From the NCBI RefSeq assembly GCF_900104455.1, contig NZ_FNHB01000014.1:1-64000 (forward strand): a DNA stretch of 64,000 nucleotides, read 5' to 3'. A program made the position numbers and the translations under genes. The stretch comes from Dendrosporobacter quercicolus (GTDB lineage: Bacteria > Bacillota > Negativicutes > DSM-1736 > Dendrosporobacteraceae). This document shows, in pieces, positions 54,839 through 64,000 of the stretch. How positions within the stretch are numbered: the stretch's first letter is position 1; the number at the start of each line of letters is the position of its first letter. The notes under the pieces were generated by a model. That model did no database searches. It was not told the origin of the DNA and was given only the letters and a program-made list of their open reading frames with translations.

Positions 54839-57463
54839 TTATTTGGCTCTAGCCCAGTTTTCTCCCAATTTCACATCAGCAACCAGCGGCACATCCAGCT
54901 TAACGGCATTTTCCATTGCCTGCTGCACTATTTGAGAAACTTCTGCAGTTTCTTCGTTACTAACTTCCAATACCAATTCATCATGAACTTGCAGTAAAAG
55001 ACGGCTCTTTAGCTGCCTTTGCGTCAGCTCGCGATAAACATCAATCATCGCTTTCTTGATAACATCAGCCGCCGTTCCCTGAATTGGCGTATTCATTGCG
55101 GTACGTTCGGCAAAAGAGCGCTGATTGTAATTGCTGCTGTTGATTTCCGGCAAATAGCGCCGCCGGCCAAACAGTGTCGTTACATACCCATTTTCATGGG
55201 CCTCCTTGACTACCTGGTCAATAAAAGCCTTTACACCGCGGCATTTATCGAAATAACTTTCAATATATTGCGCCGCTTCCTTGCGGGTAACGCCCAAATC
55301 CCGGGACAGGCCATAGTCGCTGATGCCATATACAATGCCAAAGTTTACAGCCTTGGCACGCCGGCGCATTTCAGCCGTCACTTCATTCATATGTACGCCA
55401 AATACTTCGGCTGCGGTTCTGGTGTGAACATCCTGATTGGCGCGAAAAGCATCCATCAGGTTGGCGTCACCTGACATATGAGCCAATACTCTAAGCTCAA
55501 TCTGTGAATAGTCGGCCGACATCAGATAATGATAACCGTCGCCCGGAATAAAGAGTTCCCGGATGCGTTTGCCGGCCTCCGAACGGATAGGAATATTTTG
55601 CAGGTTAGGATCGGAACTGCTCAGTCGGCCGGTAGCGGTCACCAGTTGGTTGAAAGAAGTGTAAATGCGCTTGGTTGTTGCATTGACCAGCCCTTGCATT
55701 CCATCCAGATAGGTTGACTTCAGTTTGGTCAGCAGCCTGTACTCAAGCAATTGATCAATCAGCGGATGCTGGCCGGCCAATTTTTCCAGAACTTCGGCAT
55801 CTGTGGAATAGCCGGTTTTCGTCTTTTTGATGACAGGCAGTTTCAGTTTGTCAAACAAGATTTGCCCAAGCTGCTTGGTCGAATTGACATTGAACTCCTC
55901 GCCGGCCAATTGATAAATTTCGCTGAGAAGTCCGTCAACTTTACCGGCAATCTCTGCTGACATCACCGCCAAATGCCCGCTGTCAATCGCAATACCGTCC
56001 GTCTCCATGGCGGTCAGCACACTAACCAGCGGCAATTCAATTTCATAGTATAACTTAACCAGCTCCAGCTCCTTCAGCTTACGCTCAAGCACCGGATACA
56101 GCGGCTGAATCACCTGCACCGCCCAGGCGGCGTAACCCTGGTCAATCGTAGGTTTGCCGGCTTGTCCGCTAGACAAACCCAAATACTTTTCTCTAAGCCC
56201 GGCAAGAGGATATTCACTTGCCGTAGGGTCAATCAAATATGCAGCCAAAGCCGTATCAAAGGCCGGACCGGCAAAACTCACTTTTTCCTGCCGGCAGGCG
56301 GCATAAACGCTCTTTACTTCGTGGGTTACTTTGCCAATACGGTCATCCGCGAGTAACGCCAGCATTTCATCCCAGGCCTCAGTCCCGGCCGGTATATATA
56401 CCGGCTGATCTTCCGCCGCCATCACCGCTAGGCCCGCAAATACCAGACTGGGAATGCGCCCGGTAATGACCGGGAAAAAAAACATGGCTTTCTGCTGACG
56501 AATTGCTGCGGCGACAGCCAACGCCGCACTGCGATCACAGACAGTCGGCGCCTCACGGCTGACGTCTTCGACCTCCGGACTGCTGCTGCTATTCCCAGGA
56601 AATAAAACGTCCATCCGGGCCAGCAAACTTTTAAATTCAAACCGGGTAAACAAAGCCCTGATATTTTCACAATCAGGCTCCATTTTATAACTATCCGGGT
56701 TGAAGTCCATTGGCATATCAGTGATAATGGTGGCCAATTGCTTGGAAACAACAGCCAATTCCACATTGTTGCGTAGATTCTCCTGGAGTTTCTTGCCAGG
56801 CACCTGATCAATATTCCTTAATAAATTTTCTACAGTGCCAAATTCGCTAATCAGTTTAAGCGCAGTTTTCTCGCCAATTCCCGGCACTCCCGGAATATTA
56901 TCCGATGTATCGCCCATCAGCCCTTTTAAATCAATAAGCTGCGCCGCTTCCACACCATATTTGGCTTTGAAAATCCCGGTGTCAAACATCTCCATATCAG
57001 AAATGCCCTTACGGGTTAACATCACCTGTACCGCAGGTTGCAGCAATTGCAAAGCATCCCGGTCCCCGGTCACAATGATTACCGCAAAACCAGCCGCAAC
57101 AGCCTTGGCGGTTAGTGTACCGATGATATCATCGCCTTCATAACCAGCTTCCTCCATTACCGTTATCCCAAAAGCCGCCAGCAATTGCTGCACCAGCGGA
57201 AACTGTTCGGATAACTCGGCCGGCGTAGCTTTCCGGTGAGCCTTATATTGTCCGTAAACCTCATTGCGAAAGGTAACCCGGCCTTTATCAAAAGCCACTG
57301 CAATTGCATCCGGTTTATAGTCAGCCAAAAGCTTTACCAGCATCGTTGCAAAACCATACACTGCATTTGTGTGCTGGCCACTGGCGGTAGTTAACAACGG
57401 CAAGGCATAAAACGCTCTATGAATAAGACTGCTTCCATCAATAATCATCATTTTCTGCTTCAT
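54839..57463 (-). CDS. polA: DNA polymerase I
   Basis: An 874-residue enzyme. Residues about 1-290 form the 5'-3' exonuclease (MIIDGSSLIHRAFYAL; GYEGDDIIGTLTA). The middle region corresponds to the 3'-5' exonuclease, but the DxE proofreading motif is not seen where expected, so it is probably inactive, as in Bacillus enzymes. The polymerase domain has motif A SADYSQIELRVLAHMSGD, motif B RRRAKAVNFGIVYGISDYG and motif C QVHDELVLEV. It works in Okazaki fragment processing and repair. AGAGGTGAAGG precedes the ATG. Confidence 0.97.
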   Translation of the reverse strand: MKQKMMIIDGSSLIHRAFYALPLLTTASGQHTNAVYGFATMLVKLLADYKPDAIAVAFDKGRVTFRNEVYGQYKAHRKATPAELSEQFPLVQQLLAAFGITVMEEAGYEGDDIIGTLTAKAVAAGFAVIIVTGDRDALQLLQPAVQVMLTRKGISDMEMFDTGIFKAKYGVEAAQLIDLKGLMGDTSDNIPGVPGIGEKTALKLISEFGTVENLLRNIDQVPGKKLQENLRNNVELAVVSKQLATIITDMPMDFNPDSYKMEPDCENIRALFTRFEFKSLLARMDVLFPGNSSSSPEVEDVSREAPTVCDRSAALAVAAAIRQQKAMFFFPVITGRIPSLVFAGLAVMAAEDQPVYIPAGTEAWDEMLALLADDRIGKVTHEVKSVYAACRQEKVSFAGPAFDTALAAYLIDPTASEYPLAGLREKYLGLSSGQAGKPTIDQGYAAWAVQVIQPLYPVLERKLKELELVKLYYEIELPLVSVLTAMETDGIAIDSGHLAVMSAEIAGKVDGLLSEIYQLAGEEFNVNSTKQLGQILFDKLKLPVIKKTKTGYSTDAEVLEKLAGQHPLIDQLLEYRLLTKLKSTYLDGMQGLVNATTKRIYTSFNQLVTATGRLSSSDPNLQNIPIRSEAGKRIRELFIPGDGYHYLMSADYSQIELRVLAHMSGDANLMDAFRANQDVHTRTAAEVFGVHMNEVTAEMRRRAKAVNFGIVYGISDYGLSRDLGVTRKEAAQYIESYFDKCRGVKAFIDQVVKEAHENGYVTTLFGRRRYLPEINSSNYNQRSFAERTAMNTPIQGTAADVIKKAMIDVYRELTQRQLKSRLLLQVHDELVLEVSNEETAEVSQIVQQAMENAVKLDVPLVADVKLGENWARAK

Positions 57464-57587
57464 GAGGGGCCTTCACCTCTAATTTAATTAATCCATAACC
57501 TTTATATTATTAGCTAATGATGATAAAAAACCTCTCTATTTTTGACTTTTTCCAAATAAATACGCTAATCATAAAAAGCACCTGCGT

Positions 57588-57622
57588 AGAAACCCCTGCC
57601 ATTTTCGCTGACAGGGGCTTCT
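57588..57622 (-). terminator. Hairpin after the L,D-transpeptidase gene
   Basis: AGAA-A-CCCCTG pairs with CAGGGG-C-TTCT around a long loop. It lies directly after the transpeptidase stop on the minus strand; the T tail is short, so termination may be partial. Confidence 0.6.
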
Positions 57623-57623
57623 T

Positions 57624-58844
57624 TCAACCGGGGAACGGATACGTTAATTCCAGTGTTTGGCGGCTTTCGTCCCAATAAACAAAGGTTTGAAAAAACTCGT
57701 TAATTTTAGTAATTTGGATATAAGGCTGATTGCCGATCATACCAATTGGTATAACCAGCTGATTGATCCGGAGGCGTTTCCTGATAGTATCCCAGCTATA
57801 CTTAAGCCCCAAAGCATCCGCAAGCTGTTCGACCGGAATTGCCAGCACATTTCCCAATATCCTGATATCGTTCGTTAAGAATTTACCATTCAACATTACC
57901 TTGCCTTGATTTATTTCCAGATAATTCTCCTTTTCATTCCAAACCTTTTGACCGTTGTAAAGTTGATTCAGATGATCTAAAGTAACGTAAATCACATCAC
58001 CCATCACCCGTCCCGGCACAGACTGCTGCGCCCCTTGAACGATGCCGGTCCGGGCATTCCAGACAACATTGCTGTGCCTGGCCGCCGCAACCGGCCATAT
58101 CGGGATATACAAGGTGTCATCCACAATTACGCCGCGTTCGGATAAAAGCCTGCCATTCATTTTCAGTTGAAAAAAACGGGCAAATACCACTTGTTTATCC
58201 GGCTCTTCCTGTACCTGCCTTTGCAAAAACTGCTCACTTGCCATCCCCGCTAAACCAGAAGCAGCCAGCTTGCGATATACTTCGGCAAGATCGATTTCCC
58301 GGTAGCCATACACATCAGGATAAATGCCGATCGACGCCTGCCCCCGGTCATCAATCCTTATTTTAACACGGTCGTAGGTAATGTCCACCGGCGTGCCATA
58401 TCGAATGATTTCGTATAGTTCCTCAGCGTCAGCTTCCTGCATGCGTATGCAGCCATTGGAAACGGTCAGGCCGACAGTCCACGGCGCATTCGTTCCATGG
58501 ATGCCGTATAGAGGTAAAAACCCCATCCAGCGGTAACCAAGCGGGTTATCCGGTCCGGACTGCACAATAACCCCGCCCCCAGGCGGTATCCAGGCGGGAT
58601 TCATCTCCTTCTCCGTGATTGTATAATTGCCCAGCGGCGTTGGCGTGACCGGCTTGCCAATCGCTACCGGGTACACTTTGACTAGTTGTTGGCCGGCATA
58701 TAATTCCAACGTCCGGCTAGGCAGATTAATGACAACAGAGGGGGAACCGGGCAGTTGAAGCTGCTGCGCGCCAACCGGCGCCACGACTAGAATAAAAGCC
58801 AATAAGACCATGCAAAACAAGCCCTTTTGCACACACACAAGCAT
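57624..58844 (-). CDS. L,D-transpeptidase with copper-amine-oxidase-like stalk domain
   Basis: A 406-residue exported protein. After a signal peptide (VLLAFILVVAPVGAQQ) comes a YkuD domain (about residues 35-165) with the catalytic motif HGTNAPWTVGLTVSNGCIRM, which makes 3-3 cross-links or anchors proteins in peptidoglycan. The C-terminal 200 residues are repeats of the copper-amine-oxidase N-domain type (MLNGKFLTNDIRILGNVLAI), thought to bind the wall. A GTG at 58838 has better spacing to AAGAAGGG than the ATG used here. Confidence 0.92.
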   Translation of the reverse strand: MLVCVQKGLFCMVLLAFILVVAPVGAQQLQLPGSPSVVINLPSRTLELYAGQQLVKVYPVAIGKPVTPTPLGNYTITEKEMNPAWIPPGGGVIVQSGPDNPLGYRWMGFLPLYGIHGTNAPWTVGLTVSNGCIRMQEADAEELYEIIRYGTPVDITYDRVKIRIDDRGQASIGIYPDVYGYREIDLAEVYRKLAASGLAGMASEQFLQRQVQEEPDKQVVFARFFQLKMNGRLLSERGVIVDDTLYIPIWPVAAARHSNVVWNARTGIVQGAQQSVPGRVMGDVIYVTLDHLNQLYNGQKVWNEKENYLEINQGKVMLNGKFLTNDIRILGNVLAIPVEQLADALGLKYSWDTIRKRLRINQLVIPIGMIGNQPYIQITKINEFFQTFVYWDESRQTLELTYPFPG

Positions 58845-58916
58845 CCCTTCTTTTGCAAATTAATACGACATTAAGAAGATATGAAGGATGCTCAGTGCGT
58901 ATGCAGCTTTTAAGGA

Positions 58917-60053
58917 CTATTGCAGATTTAAAATTTGCTGGTGTACTACCGCGAGATGACGGACCTTATCGTCAAACAGCGGGATATATACGTGAACTTT
59001 GGTGCCGCCGTTATCATTAACGCTGATATTGATAAAGCCGCCATGTTCTGCTACGATACGGTGCGCCACCGGAAGCCCCAGACCCATCCGGTCCAGCTTG
59101 GTGGTATAAAACGGTTCAAAAATTCTGGGCAGCATTTCCGCCACTACTCCGGGTCCGGTATCATGAATCGCTATGACCAGCATGTTAATTTCGGCGTTGA
59201 GCCAGGACTTAACCGTTAAAACACCATCCTCCGGCATGGCTTCCATCGCGTTTTGCATAATATTGACCATTGCCTGCTGCAACAGGTTGCTGTCAGCACA
59301 GATGGTGGGCAAATCCTTGGCCAGTTGCTTTTGAATTGTAATCTTCTCACCGCCTAACTGTTTAAAAGTCAACAACAGCGCTTCTTCCAGCACTCTGTTA
59401 ATATCGGCTCCCGGCTGTTTCTCCACCGCCGGTTTGGCGAACATGACCAATTCCTTTACCACACCGTTAATGTAAGACACTTCATCCAGCATGGTCTCTA
59501 AAATATCCCGCCTGACGGTATACTTGTCGTCTTCCAGACGATTAACCATCACTTGCAGGTAGCCGCTGATCGTAGTTAACGGCGTTCGCACATGATGGGC
59601 AACACCGGCGGCCAATTCGCCCAAGGACATCAGCATTTGTGTTGTCTGAATTTGTTTTATTGCCGCCCGGACGGCTGAAACATCCTGCATGATCACAATC
59701 ATGCCGCTGACAGCCCCTGAAGAATCAAGCAGTTTCAGTGTATCCACATGCAGATAAACATACTGGTCTTTGATTTTCACTTTAAGATTGGTGGTATTGA
59801 GATCATCAAATTCACCAATGGAGAATATTTTAAGAAAATTTTCTCCGTAGCCGTCAAACACCACATTCGCCCGCTTCCCCAAAATTTTAGCGCGGTCGGT
59901 AGAACAAATCCGTTCAGCCTCACGATTAAGATTCTTAATGCGCATTGCCCCATCCAGATAAATAACGCCGGTCGTGGTAGCCTCAAAGTACTCTTTATAT
60001 TCATCGTCCCGAAGACATACCACTTTGTTGCTTAACGCTGCTGTTGAATACAT
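58917..60053 (-). CDS. PAS-domain sensor histidine kinase
   Basis: A 378-residue soluble kinase without membrane segments. An N-terminal PAS domain (residues about 20-130, TTTGVIYLDGAMRIKNLNRE) is followed by a dimerisation and phospho-acceptor helix (GVAHHVRTPLTTISGYLQVM) and an ATPase domain with N-box MVNIMQNAMEAM, G1 IHDTGPGV and G2 MGLGLPVAHRIVAEHGG. This layout resembles sporulation (KinA-like) and NtrB-like kinases. No response regulator is adjacent. GGAGAGTG lies 8 bases upstream of the ATG. Confidence 0.92.
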   Translation of the reverse strand: MYSTAALSNKVVCLRDDEYKEYFEATTTGVIYLDGAMRIKNLNREAERICSTDRAKILGKRANVVFDGYGENFLKIFSIGEFDDLNTTNLKVKIKDQYVYLHVDTLKLLDSSGAVSGMIVIMQDVSAVRAAIKQIQTTQMLMSLGELAAGVAHHVRTPLTTISGYLQVMVNRLEDDKYTVRRDILETMLDEVSYINGVVKELVMFAKPAVEKQPGADINRVLEEALLLTFKQLGGEKITIQKQLAKDLPTICADSNLLQQAMVNIMQNAMEAMPEDGVLTVKSWLNAEINMLVIAIHDTGPGVVAEMLPRIFEPFYTTKLDRMGLGLPVAHRIVAEHGGFINISVNDNGGTKVHVYIPLFDDKVRHLAVVHQQILNLQ

Positions 60054-60567
60054 CTTACGTCACTCTCCATTTTGTTTAGTCCGGTTGGTGATTAGAAAAC
60101 CCGGCTTACGCCGAGTTTGGAACTACACAAAAACTGTCATTTGTAATTATTCAGTGGTCGAAATATGCCTGATGTGTAATCGTATAAATAAAGTTCTTGT
60201 AAATAAATGTATTTCCTGCTAAAATAGTCTAATAACTTTTCGTAAAAAAACGACATAATAACCGCATTTATTCCTTTTAGGCGGCAAAAAATCGACAATA
60301 TCACATTTTCTCTCTCGATTAACCGTGAATGCCAAAAGCTTCCCTGGCATGATTCAACAATAATTGCCGGTAAGTAAAATCAAATTTGCTGCTTAACTTA
60401 TCTAAAATTACATTTTATTGAATAAATTACATATATTTACATTTAACGCAGTTTTTGTTTACTTAACGTAATATTGGCTGCAGTTTATCATAAACAGGCT
60501 TGACAACATTCTTTTAAATGTGATATTATATCAATTGTCCGGTTGCGGACAGTAATAAATCAGCAAT
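60054..60567. other. Intergenic region with the tRNA-Leu promoter
   Basis: About 514 strongly AT-rich bases between the kinase and tRNA genes, transcribed away from each other. No gene is seen; only the tRNA promoter at 60500-60529 is clear. Confidence 0.55.
60500..60529 (+). promoter_or_regulatory. Promoter of tRNA-Leu (CAA)
   Basis: TTGACA (60500-60505), 18-base spacer, TATTAT (60524-60529), about 40 bases before the tRNA. The boxes are the same as those of the rrn P1 promoter at 381-410. Confidence 0.8.
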
Positions 60568-60655
60568 GCCGAAGTGGCGGAATTGGCAGACGCACTTGAC
60601 TCAAAATCAAGCGTGGTAGCCCCACGTGCCGGTTCGAGTCCGGCCTTCGGCACCA
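60568..60655 (+). tRNA. tRNA-Leu (CAA)
   Basis: Class II cloverleaf with acceptor stem GCCGAAG/CTTCGGC, anticodon stem and loop TTGACTCAAAATCAA (anticodon CAA), long variable arm, T-loop GTTCGAGTC, and an encoded CCA at 60653-60655. Confidence 0.96.
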
Positions 60656-60663
60656 GTAAATTC

Positions 60664-60697
60664 AAGCCTTCCAGGATATATTCCTGGAAGGCTTTTT
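60664..60697 (+). terminator. Terminator of tRNA-Leu
   Basis: Thirteen-base-pair stem AAGCCTTCCAGGA with its complement (60664-60676 and 60682-60694), followed by TTT. Confidence 0.92.
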
Positions 60698-61112
60698 AAT
60701 ATTTTAGAGTTTTGACGCCAAAACCTATGAGAATATAAAAATAGCGAGTATAACCAGTATCAAACTGCAAAAAGAAATAGCGGCTTGCGCCGCTCCTGGT
60801 AGTTACTCCAAATTTCTTTACATAACACCTGTTTTTCATCGCAACATTTAGTTGGTTTACACTTCCAGACCGGAAGTATTATTGGAAATTCGCATGCTTA
60901 TCTCCTCCCGCCAGCGTCCTCATTCATAGCATATAAACTGGAGGTAAGCTTGCTTGATTGATTTTCTGCACTTTGCGCATCAAAATAGCAACTACCTCCG
61001 TCTATAAACCCCATTGGATGCTTTTAATATTCCTCGCCAAGCTCCTATCTAAGTTAAAAACAAAAAGGCAAGGTTATATACCTAACCCTGCCCCTGTAAT
61101 CATTCATTCAAA
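60698..61112. other. Intergenic region with the nudC terminator
   Basis: About 415 bases without a convincing gene. A minus-strand AGGAGATAAGC site at about 60900 is followed by an ATG with only 12 codons (MRISNNTSGLEV). An AGCGGC/GCCGCT hairpin lies near 60780. The terminator of nudC is at 61062-61092. Confidence 0.5.
61062..61092 (-). terminator. Terminator of nudC
   Basis: Minus-strand GGCA-G-GGTTA pairs with TAACC-T-TGCC, followed by TTTTTG. Confidence 0.88.
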
Positions 61113-61937
61113 CTAAGCTTGTTTGTTAGTTTCTATAAACGAACCAATTAACTGCCTGGCAATGCTGAAGGGAATAGGCTTTAGCTTAATGCCTGGGATA
61201 TCATCAATTGCGTACCAGTCGGCATGGAGAAGCTCATTATGTTCTACGCTAAGATCACCACTGTCATATTCCGCGGTAAAGGCAATCATCAGGGAATGGG
61301 GAAACGGCCACGGCTGACTTCCAAAATAAGCGATGTTTTTTATTTCAATCCCCACCTCTTCCCGGACTTCCCTTTTCAGACACTCTTCCAGCGTTTCTCC
61401 TGATTCCACAAAGCCGGCGACAACAGTATAAAAATCAGTTTTTAGATTCTTTACTAAAAGAATCCTGTCACCCTTGGTGATTGATAATATTACAGCCGGA
61501 GATAAACGGGGAAAAGACAGATAGCCGCATTTCGGGCACAATTTAGCTCGTTCACCAGCTTTAGTCTCGGTAGATTTGCCGCATTTCCCGCAGAATTTAT
61601 GGGTCTCATCCCATGTAACGATCTGTGTTGCACAACCTGCCACCCTGAACATCATTTCTTCTATGTGACCATATAACTCCATAAGACCTTGAAACTCCAT
61701 TTTACCGGGCGCCAATTGGGCAGCAGGGTAGGTTGCCGTATAGCAGGCCTGTTCACCTATTTTGCCAATGTAATGCCGATTGGTAAGTTTGATCCTATGA
61801 AGATCAAGATCATCCGAAGCTGGAATCGCAAAACTCCCATCCTCCTTTTTTACCAATAACTTATTTTGCTGGAACAAAAACCAAAATGCCGGCCCATCCG
61901 TCTGCTCTGGCGGAACACATCCAGATTGAAAATTCAT
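61113..61937 (-). CDS. nudC: NADH pyrophosphatase, NudC type
   Basis: A 274-residue Nudix hydrolase. A zinc ribbon (CGKCGKSTETKAGERAKLCP then KCG) precedes the Nudix box GFVESGETLEECLKREVREE followed by VGIEI, and the NudC-specific SQPWPFPHSLM motif confirms the NAD(H) class over other Nudix enzymes. It hydrolyses NADH or NAD+ to NMN and AMP and can remove NAD caps from RNA in E. coli. Single gene with its own terminator. Confidence 0.93.
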   Translation of the reverse strand: MNFQSGCVPPEQTDGPAFWFLFQQNKLLVKKEDGSFAIPASDDLDLHRIKLTNRHYIGKIGEQACYTATYPAAQLAPGKMEFQGLMELYGHIEEMMFRVAGCATQIVTWDETHKFCGKCGKSTETKAGERAKLCPKCGYLSFPRLSPAVILSITKGDRILLVKNLKTDFYTVVAGFVESGETLEECLKREVREEVGIEIKNIAYFGSQPWPFPHSLMIAFTAEYDSGDLSVEHNELLHADWYAIDDIPGIKLKPIPFSIARQLIGSFIETNKQA

Positions 61938-62192
61938 TATATTCGCCTCTTTTCTTTTTGATTCCCTTATTAATCAAAATCGCTATCGCTTAATTTCACG
62001 ATACTCATCATTTCTTCCCGGGTCTTATATCAAATTAAGTGTATAATTTCACCGTTTACAGAGTACCAGTAAATCTACTTCCTATTATATCCTTAAGTAC
62101 TATATACTGTAAATAAAAAATCAACAGAATATTCTGCTATCTAACAGGAAAGTTCTCCCGCAATACTTCAGATGGAAGTTATGGATTACCGT

Positions 62193-63584
62193 TTATAGCA
62201 AACAGTCAGTTATTGTTGTTCGCGAATTTTTCATTTCCCGTAAGCGTCTTGCTTGAAATACCACATTTTCTAATAAACGAAGATGATTTGCGGATAACCA
62301 GGGTCCTTCTAATTCCAGACCAGTAAAGGGAATAGTATATTGATGAGATAAGGTGCGAACAAAAGATAGCCCATGCATCGATGGCTGACAGGTAAACAAA
62401 GCGATATTAACTAATCCGTCGAAAACATCTGTCTGAATAGAATTTATATACTTCCCTATTGCGACAGCTGCTTCCGAAAAAACATTGTTGTTTATAAAAC
62501 GATGGCCTTCTTTTAAGATATTTATATACGATACATGTTTATCATAAACAATACCTGACCCTTGAAGCGCTTTCCTGAGCCGTTTGTTCATAGAATTAGC
62601 AAAAATCAAGGTAGAATACGAATACATCGCAAGTTTGGTTTCACCTATATTTTGCTTTGGATTAAATAACGAAAAGATAAGTGGAGCCAGATTAAATTGT
62701 TGATCCAGGCTATCATACCCCTTCTTAAATCCGTAAGTCCTTGCGCAATCTGAGAACAGATAGAGAAGAAATTCATGGAATCCTACGATTTTGGGAATAA
62801 CTCCTTGTTGACAACAATATTCAGTTAAAGGTCCCCTTAAAAAAACCATAGCGCCTCCGCCAAATAACAAAACCTTAGGCGTTTCGTTCAGTGTAGCTTT
62901 TAAAGGAATTTTATTTATATTATCAGCCCATTCTTGCAATGAACGTTCAAGCGACTTCATTCCCTTATGAAAGCTAGGAACAACTTTCAGGGTTTCTTCT
63001 TTAAATACCTTTAAAGCTTCCTCTTTATTGACGGCGATTGTTTTCAAAACACATTCCGCTTCATCGAATAAATCACCCAAAATAAATGCTTTCAGCAGAT
63101 CTGTACCGAATCCTAACCCTCGCCCAAGAAAATTGTTTTCCAGAGTAACAAAGGCTGAGTAAATAACATTATTCTTTCCTATCCTTTCTGAAAAAAGCTC
63201 CCAAACATTAGGCCAAGCCCCAATTTGACAAGGACAGGCATGTTCAACACCCCAATAAACAAAAATATCATTATGATTAACATAGTTTTTCGCAATATCC
63301 TCATAATACATTCCCGCAAGCAAATTAAGTGAAGGACATTCCTTACCAGAACATAACATTTTAGAATAATGCATTATATCAAAGGATGGTTCTAAAAATC
63401 TAAAATGCCAGCCCCGGTTTTCAAAAATGCTCCTAACAAAAGGTGTGGCATTAAACATATTCTCACTAAACGGCCAAATATGTTTCACACGCTGATCACT
63501 GATTTTAATTTTATTGCCATTAGAGTCAATGATAGAGGTAAAATCGTCTGAAAAAGCAGCTTTTCTAAAACTTGATCCCATCAT
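62193..63584 (-). CDS. 2-hydroxyacyl-CoA dehydratase-like protein, partner of a DUF2229-type activase
   Basis: A 463-residue protein. It resembles the C-terminal, dehydratase-like portion of the very large 2-hydroxyacyl-CoA dehydratase activase homologues: MLCSGKECPSLNLLAGMYYE matches their GRECxP segment, VIYSAFVTLENNFLGRGLGF follows, and the end PFTGLELEGPWLSANHLRLL is conserved. Cysteines at ACPCQIG could be cluster ligands. The function of this group is unsettled; dehydration of 2-hydroxyacyl-CoA is not shown. GGAGG lies just before two ATG codons. It starts 4 bases after the upstream gene's stop. Confidence 0.65.
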   Translation of the reverse strand: MMGSSFRKAAFSDDFTSIIDSNGNKIKISDQRVKHIWPFSENMFNATPFVRSIFENRGWHFRFLEPSFDIMHYSKMLCSGKECPSLNLLAGMYYEDIAKNYVNHNDIFVYWGVEHACPCQIGAWPNVWELFSERIGKNNVIYSAFVTLENNFLGRGLGFGTDLLKAFILGDLFDEAECVLKTIAVNKEEALKVFKEETLKVVPSFHKGMKSLERSLQEWADNINKIPLKATLNETPKVLLFGGGAMVFLRGPLTEYCCQQGVIPKIVGFHEFLLYLFSDCARTYGFKKGYDSLDQQFNLAPLIFSLFNPKQNIGETKLAMYSYSTLIFANSMNKRLRKALQGSGIVYDKHVSYINILKEGHRFINNNVFSEAAVAIGKYINSIQTDVFDGLVNIALFTCQPSMHGLSFVRTLSHQYTIPFTGLELEGPWLSANHLRLLENVVFQARRLREMKNSRTTITDCLL

Positions 63585-63588
63585 TTAT

Positions 63589-64000
63589 TTATCCTCCAAT
63601 TTTAAAGTTTACTGGACTTTGGGGAATTTTCCGCCCGTTTAGTTCAACAATATCCAAGAAAGCACCTACACGGGTTTCAAAGCCGGCATGAGCGGTATGG
63701 GAGTCAATTTCTAAATAGCAAAATACTTCGCCCGCCAATTCACGGCGAAATAGATGATACATACTGGCATCAGGTATACAAGAAAAACAGGATACTAAGC
63801 AAACAAAAAGGTGGGGGAATTGTTTGGCATAATGAATCGCATTTATAATCTGTCGGGTAAAATACCAAACACCATCGCTAGAAATCACTTTATCTGTAAA
63901 ATTGGGCAACATATCCACAGTGATAACATTATATCCTCTACTAACTATTTTCCGGGGCAAAGCCAAATTGGCCTCAGATGAACAAATCACATAGGGTCTT
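63589..64000 (-). CDS. DUF2229-type acyl-CoA dehydratase activase, partial
   Basis: At least 136 residues, running off the right edge; the true start lies beyond 64000. The visible C-terminal part reads RPYVICSSEANLALPRKIVS near its start, then RGYNVITVDMLPNF, VSCFSCIPDASMYHLFRREL and CYLEIDSHTAHAGFETRVGA. These match the DUF2229 region of large HgdC-like activases (GRPY...NLGLPRKL; EIDEHTADAGxxTR). In those proteins this region and the dehydratase-like region of the next gene are usually one chain. Confidence 0.7.
   Translation of the reverse strand, partial: RPYVICSSEANLALPRKIVSRGYNVITVDMLPNFTDKVISSDGVWYFTRQIINAIHYAKQFPHLFVCLVSCFSCIPDASMYHLFRRELAGEVFCYLEIDSHTAHAGFETRVGAFLDIVELNGRKIPQSPVNFKIGG

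Noticed and set aside
60741-60899. Short minus-strand open frames before nudC
   Set aside because: One has a good AGGAG site but only 12 codons; the next has no ribosome binding site. Neither resembles a known small protein.

Overview
The window looks like a chromosomal segment of an anaerobic, spore-forming, Gram-negative-type Firmicute (Negativicutes, probably the Sporomusa group). This is inferred, not measured. The pointers are the 5' end of a Firmicute-like 16S gene, PyrR attenuators in front of the pyr operon, an EtfAB pair, 2-hydroxyacyl-CoA dehydratase activase-type genes, a DUF1540 protein, a copper-amine-oxidase-like stalk domain on an L,D-transpeptidase, and strong GGAGG ribosome binding sites with many TTG and GTG starts.

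Layout. 1-430: 5' end of a 16S gene (minus strand) with its leader and two tandem promoters. 431-3131: two radical SAM genes. 3333-6088: a cell-wall amidase and oligoendopeptidase F. 6255-9006: a three-gene non-homologous end-joining operon in which ligase, Ku and polymerase are separate proteins. 9167-13648: PEP carboxykinase, then threonine synthase with two stand-alone modules of tRNA-editing type. 14040-20612: NAD synthetase, RmuC and three poorly known proteins. 20930-22560: an orphan gene, a decayed gene and five tRNAs. 22695-27685: CheY-like regulator, ThiD, an unknown protein, an SsuABC/TauABC-type importer and a 51-residue DUF1540 gene. 27893-37832: the complete de novo pyrimidine operon pyrB-pyrC-carA-carB-pyrK-pyrD-pyrF-pyrE behind an unusual multi-copy PyrR attenuator. 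37955-46975: an accessory stretch with etfBA, an internally deleted IS630-type element, a LysR gene with three palindromic operators, a decayed Fe-S oxidoreductase, a hydrolase, a DUF4870 protein, a nitroreductase and a second, solitary IS end. 47012-50710: a probable sugar-acid locus (DcuC-type transporter, enolase-superfamily dehydratase, divergent LysR). 50826-60697: tRNA-Leu genes, a peptide-binding lipoprotein, lytic transglycosylase, coaE, mutM, polA, L,D-transpeptidase and a PAS histidine kinase. 61113-64000: NudC-type NADH pyrophosphatase and two genes related to the large 2-hydroxyacyl-CoA dehydratase activase, the second running off the window.

How the parts relate. All eight pyr genes needed to reach UMP from bicarbonate and glutamine are packed on one strand, mostly with overlapping or abutting ends, under RNA-level control by uridine nucleotides through PyrR (pyrR itself is not here). 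The Lig-Ku-Pol set would repair double-strand breaks, perhaps in spores. polA, mutM and coaE form a housekeeping DNA repair and CoA cluster. The 38-47 kb stretch shows active decay: a deleted transposase, a frameshifted redox protein beside an intact EtfAB, and isolated IS termini. No CRISPR array, prophage or obvious defence island was seen. The most unusual feature is the tandem PyrR control region at 37436-37832.
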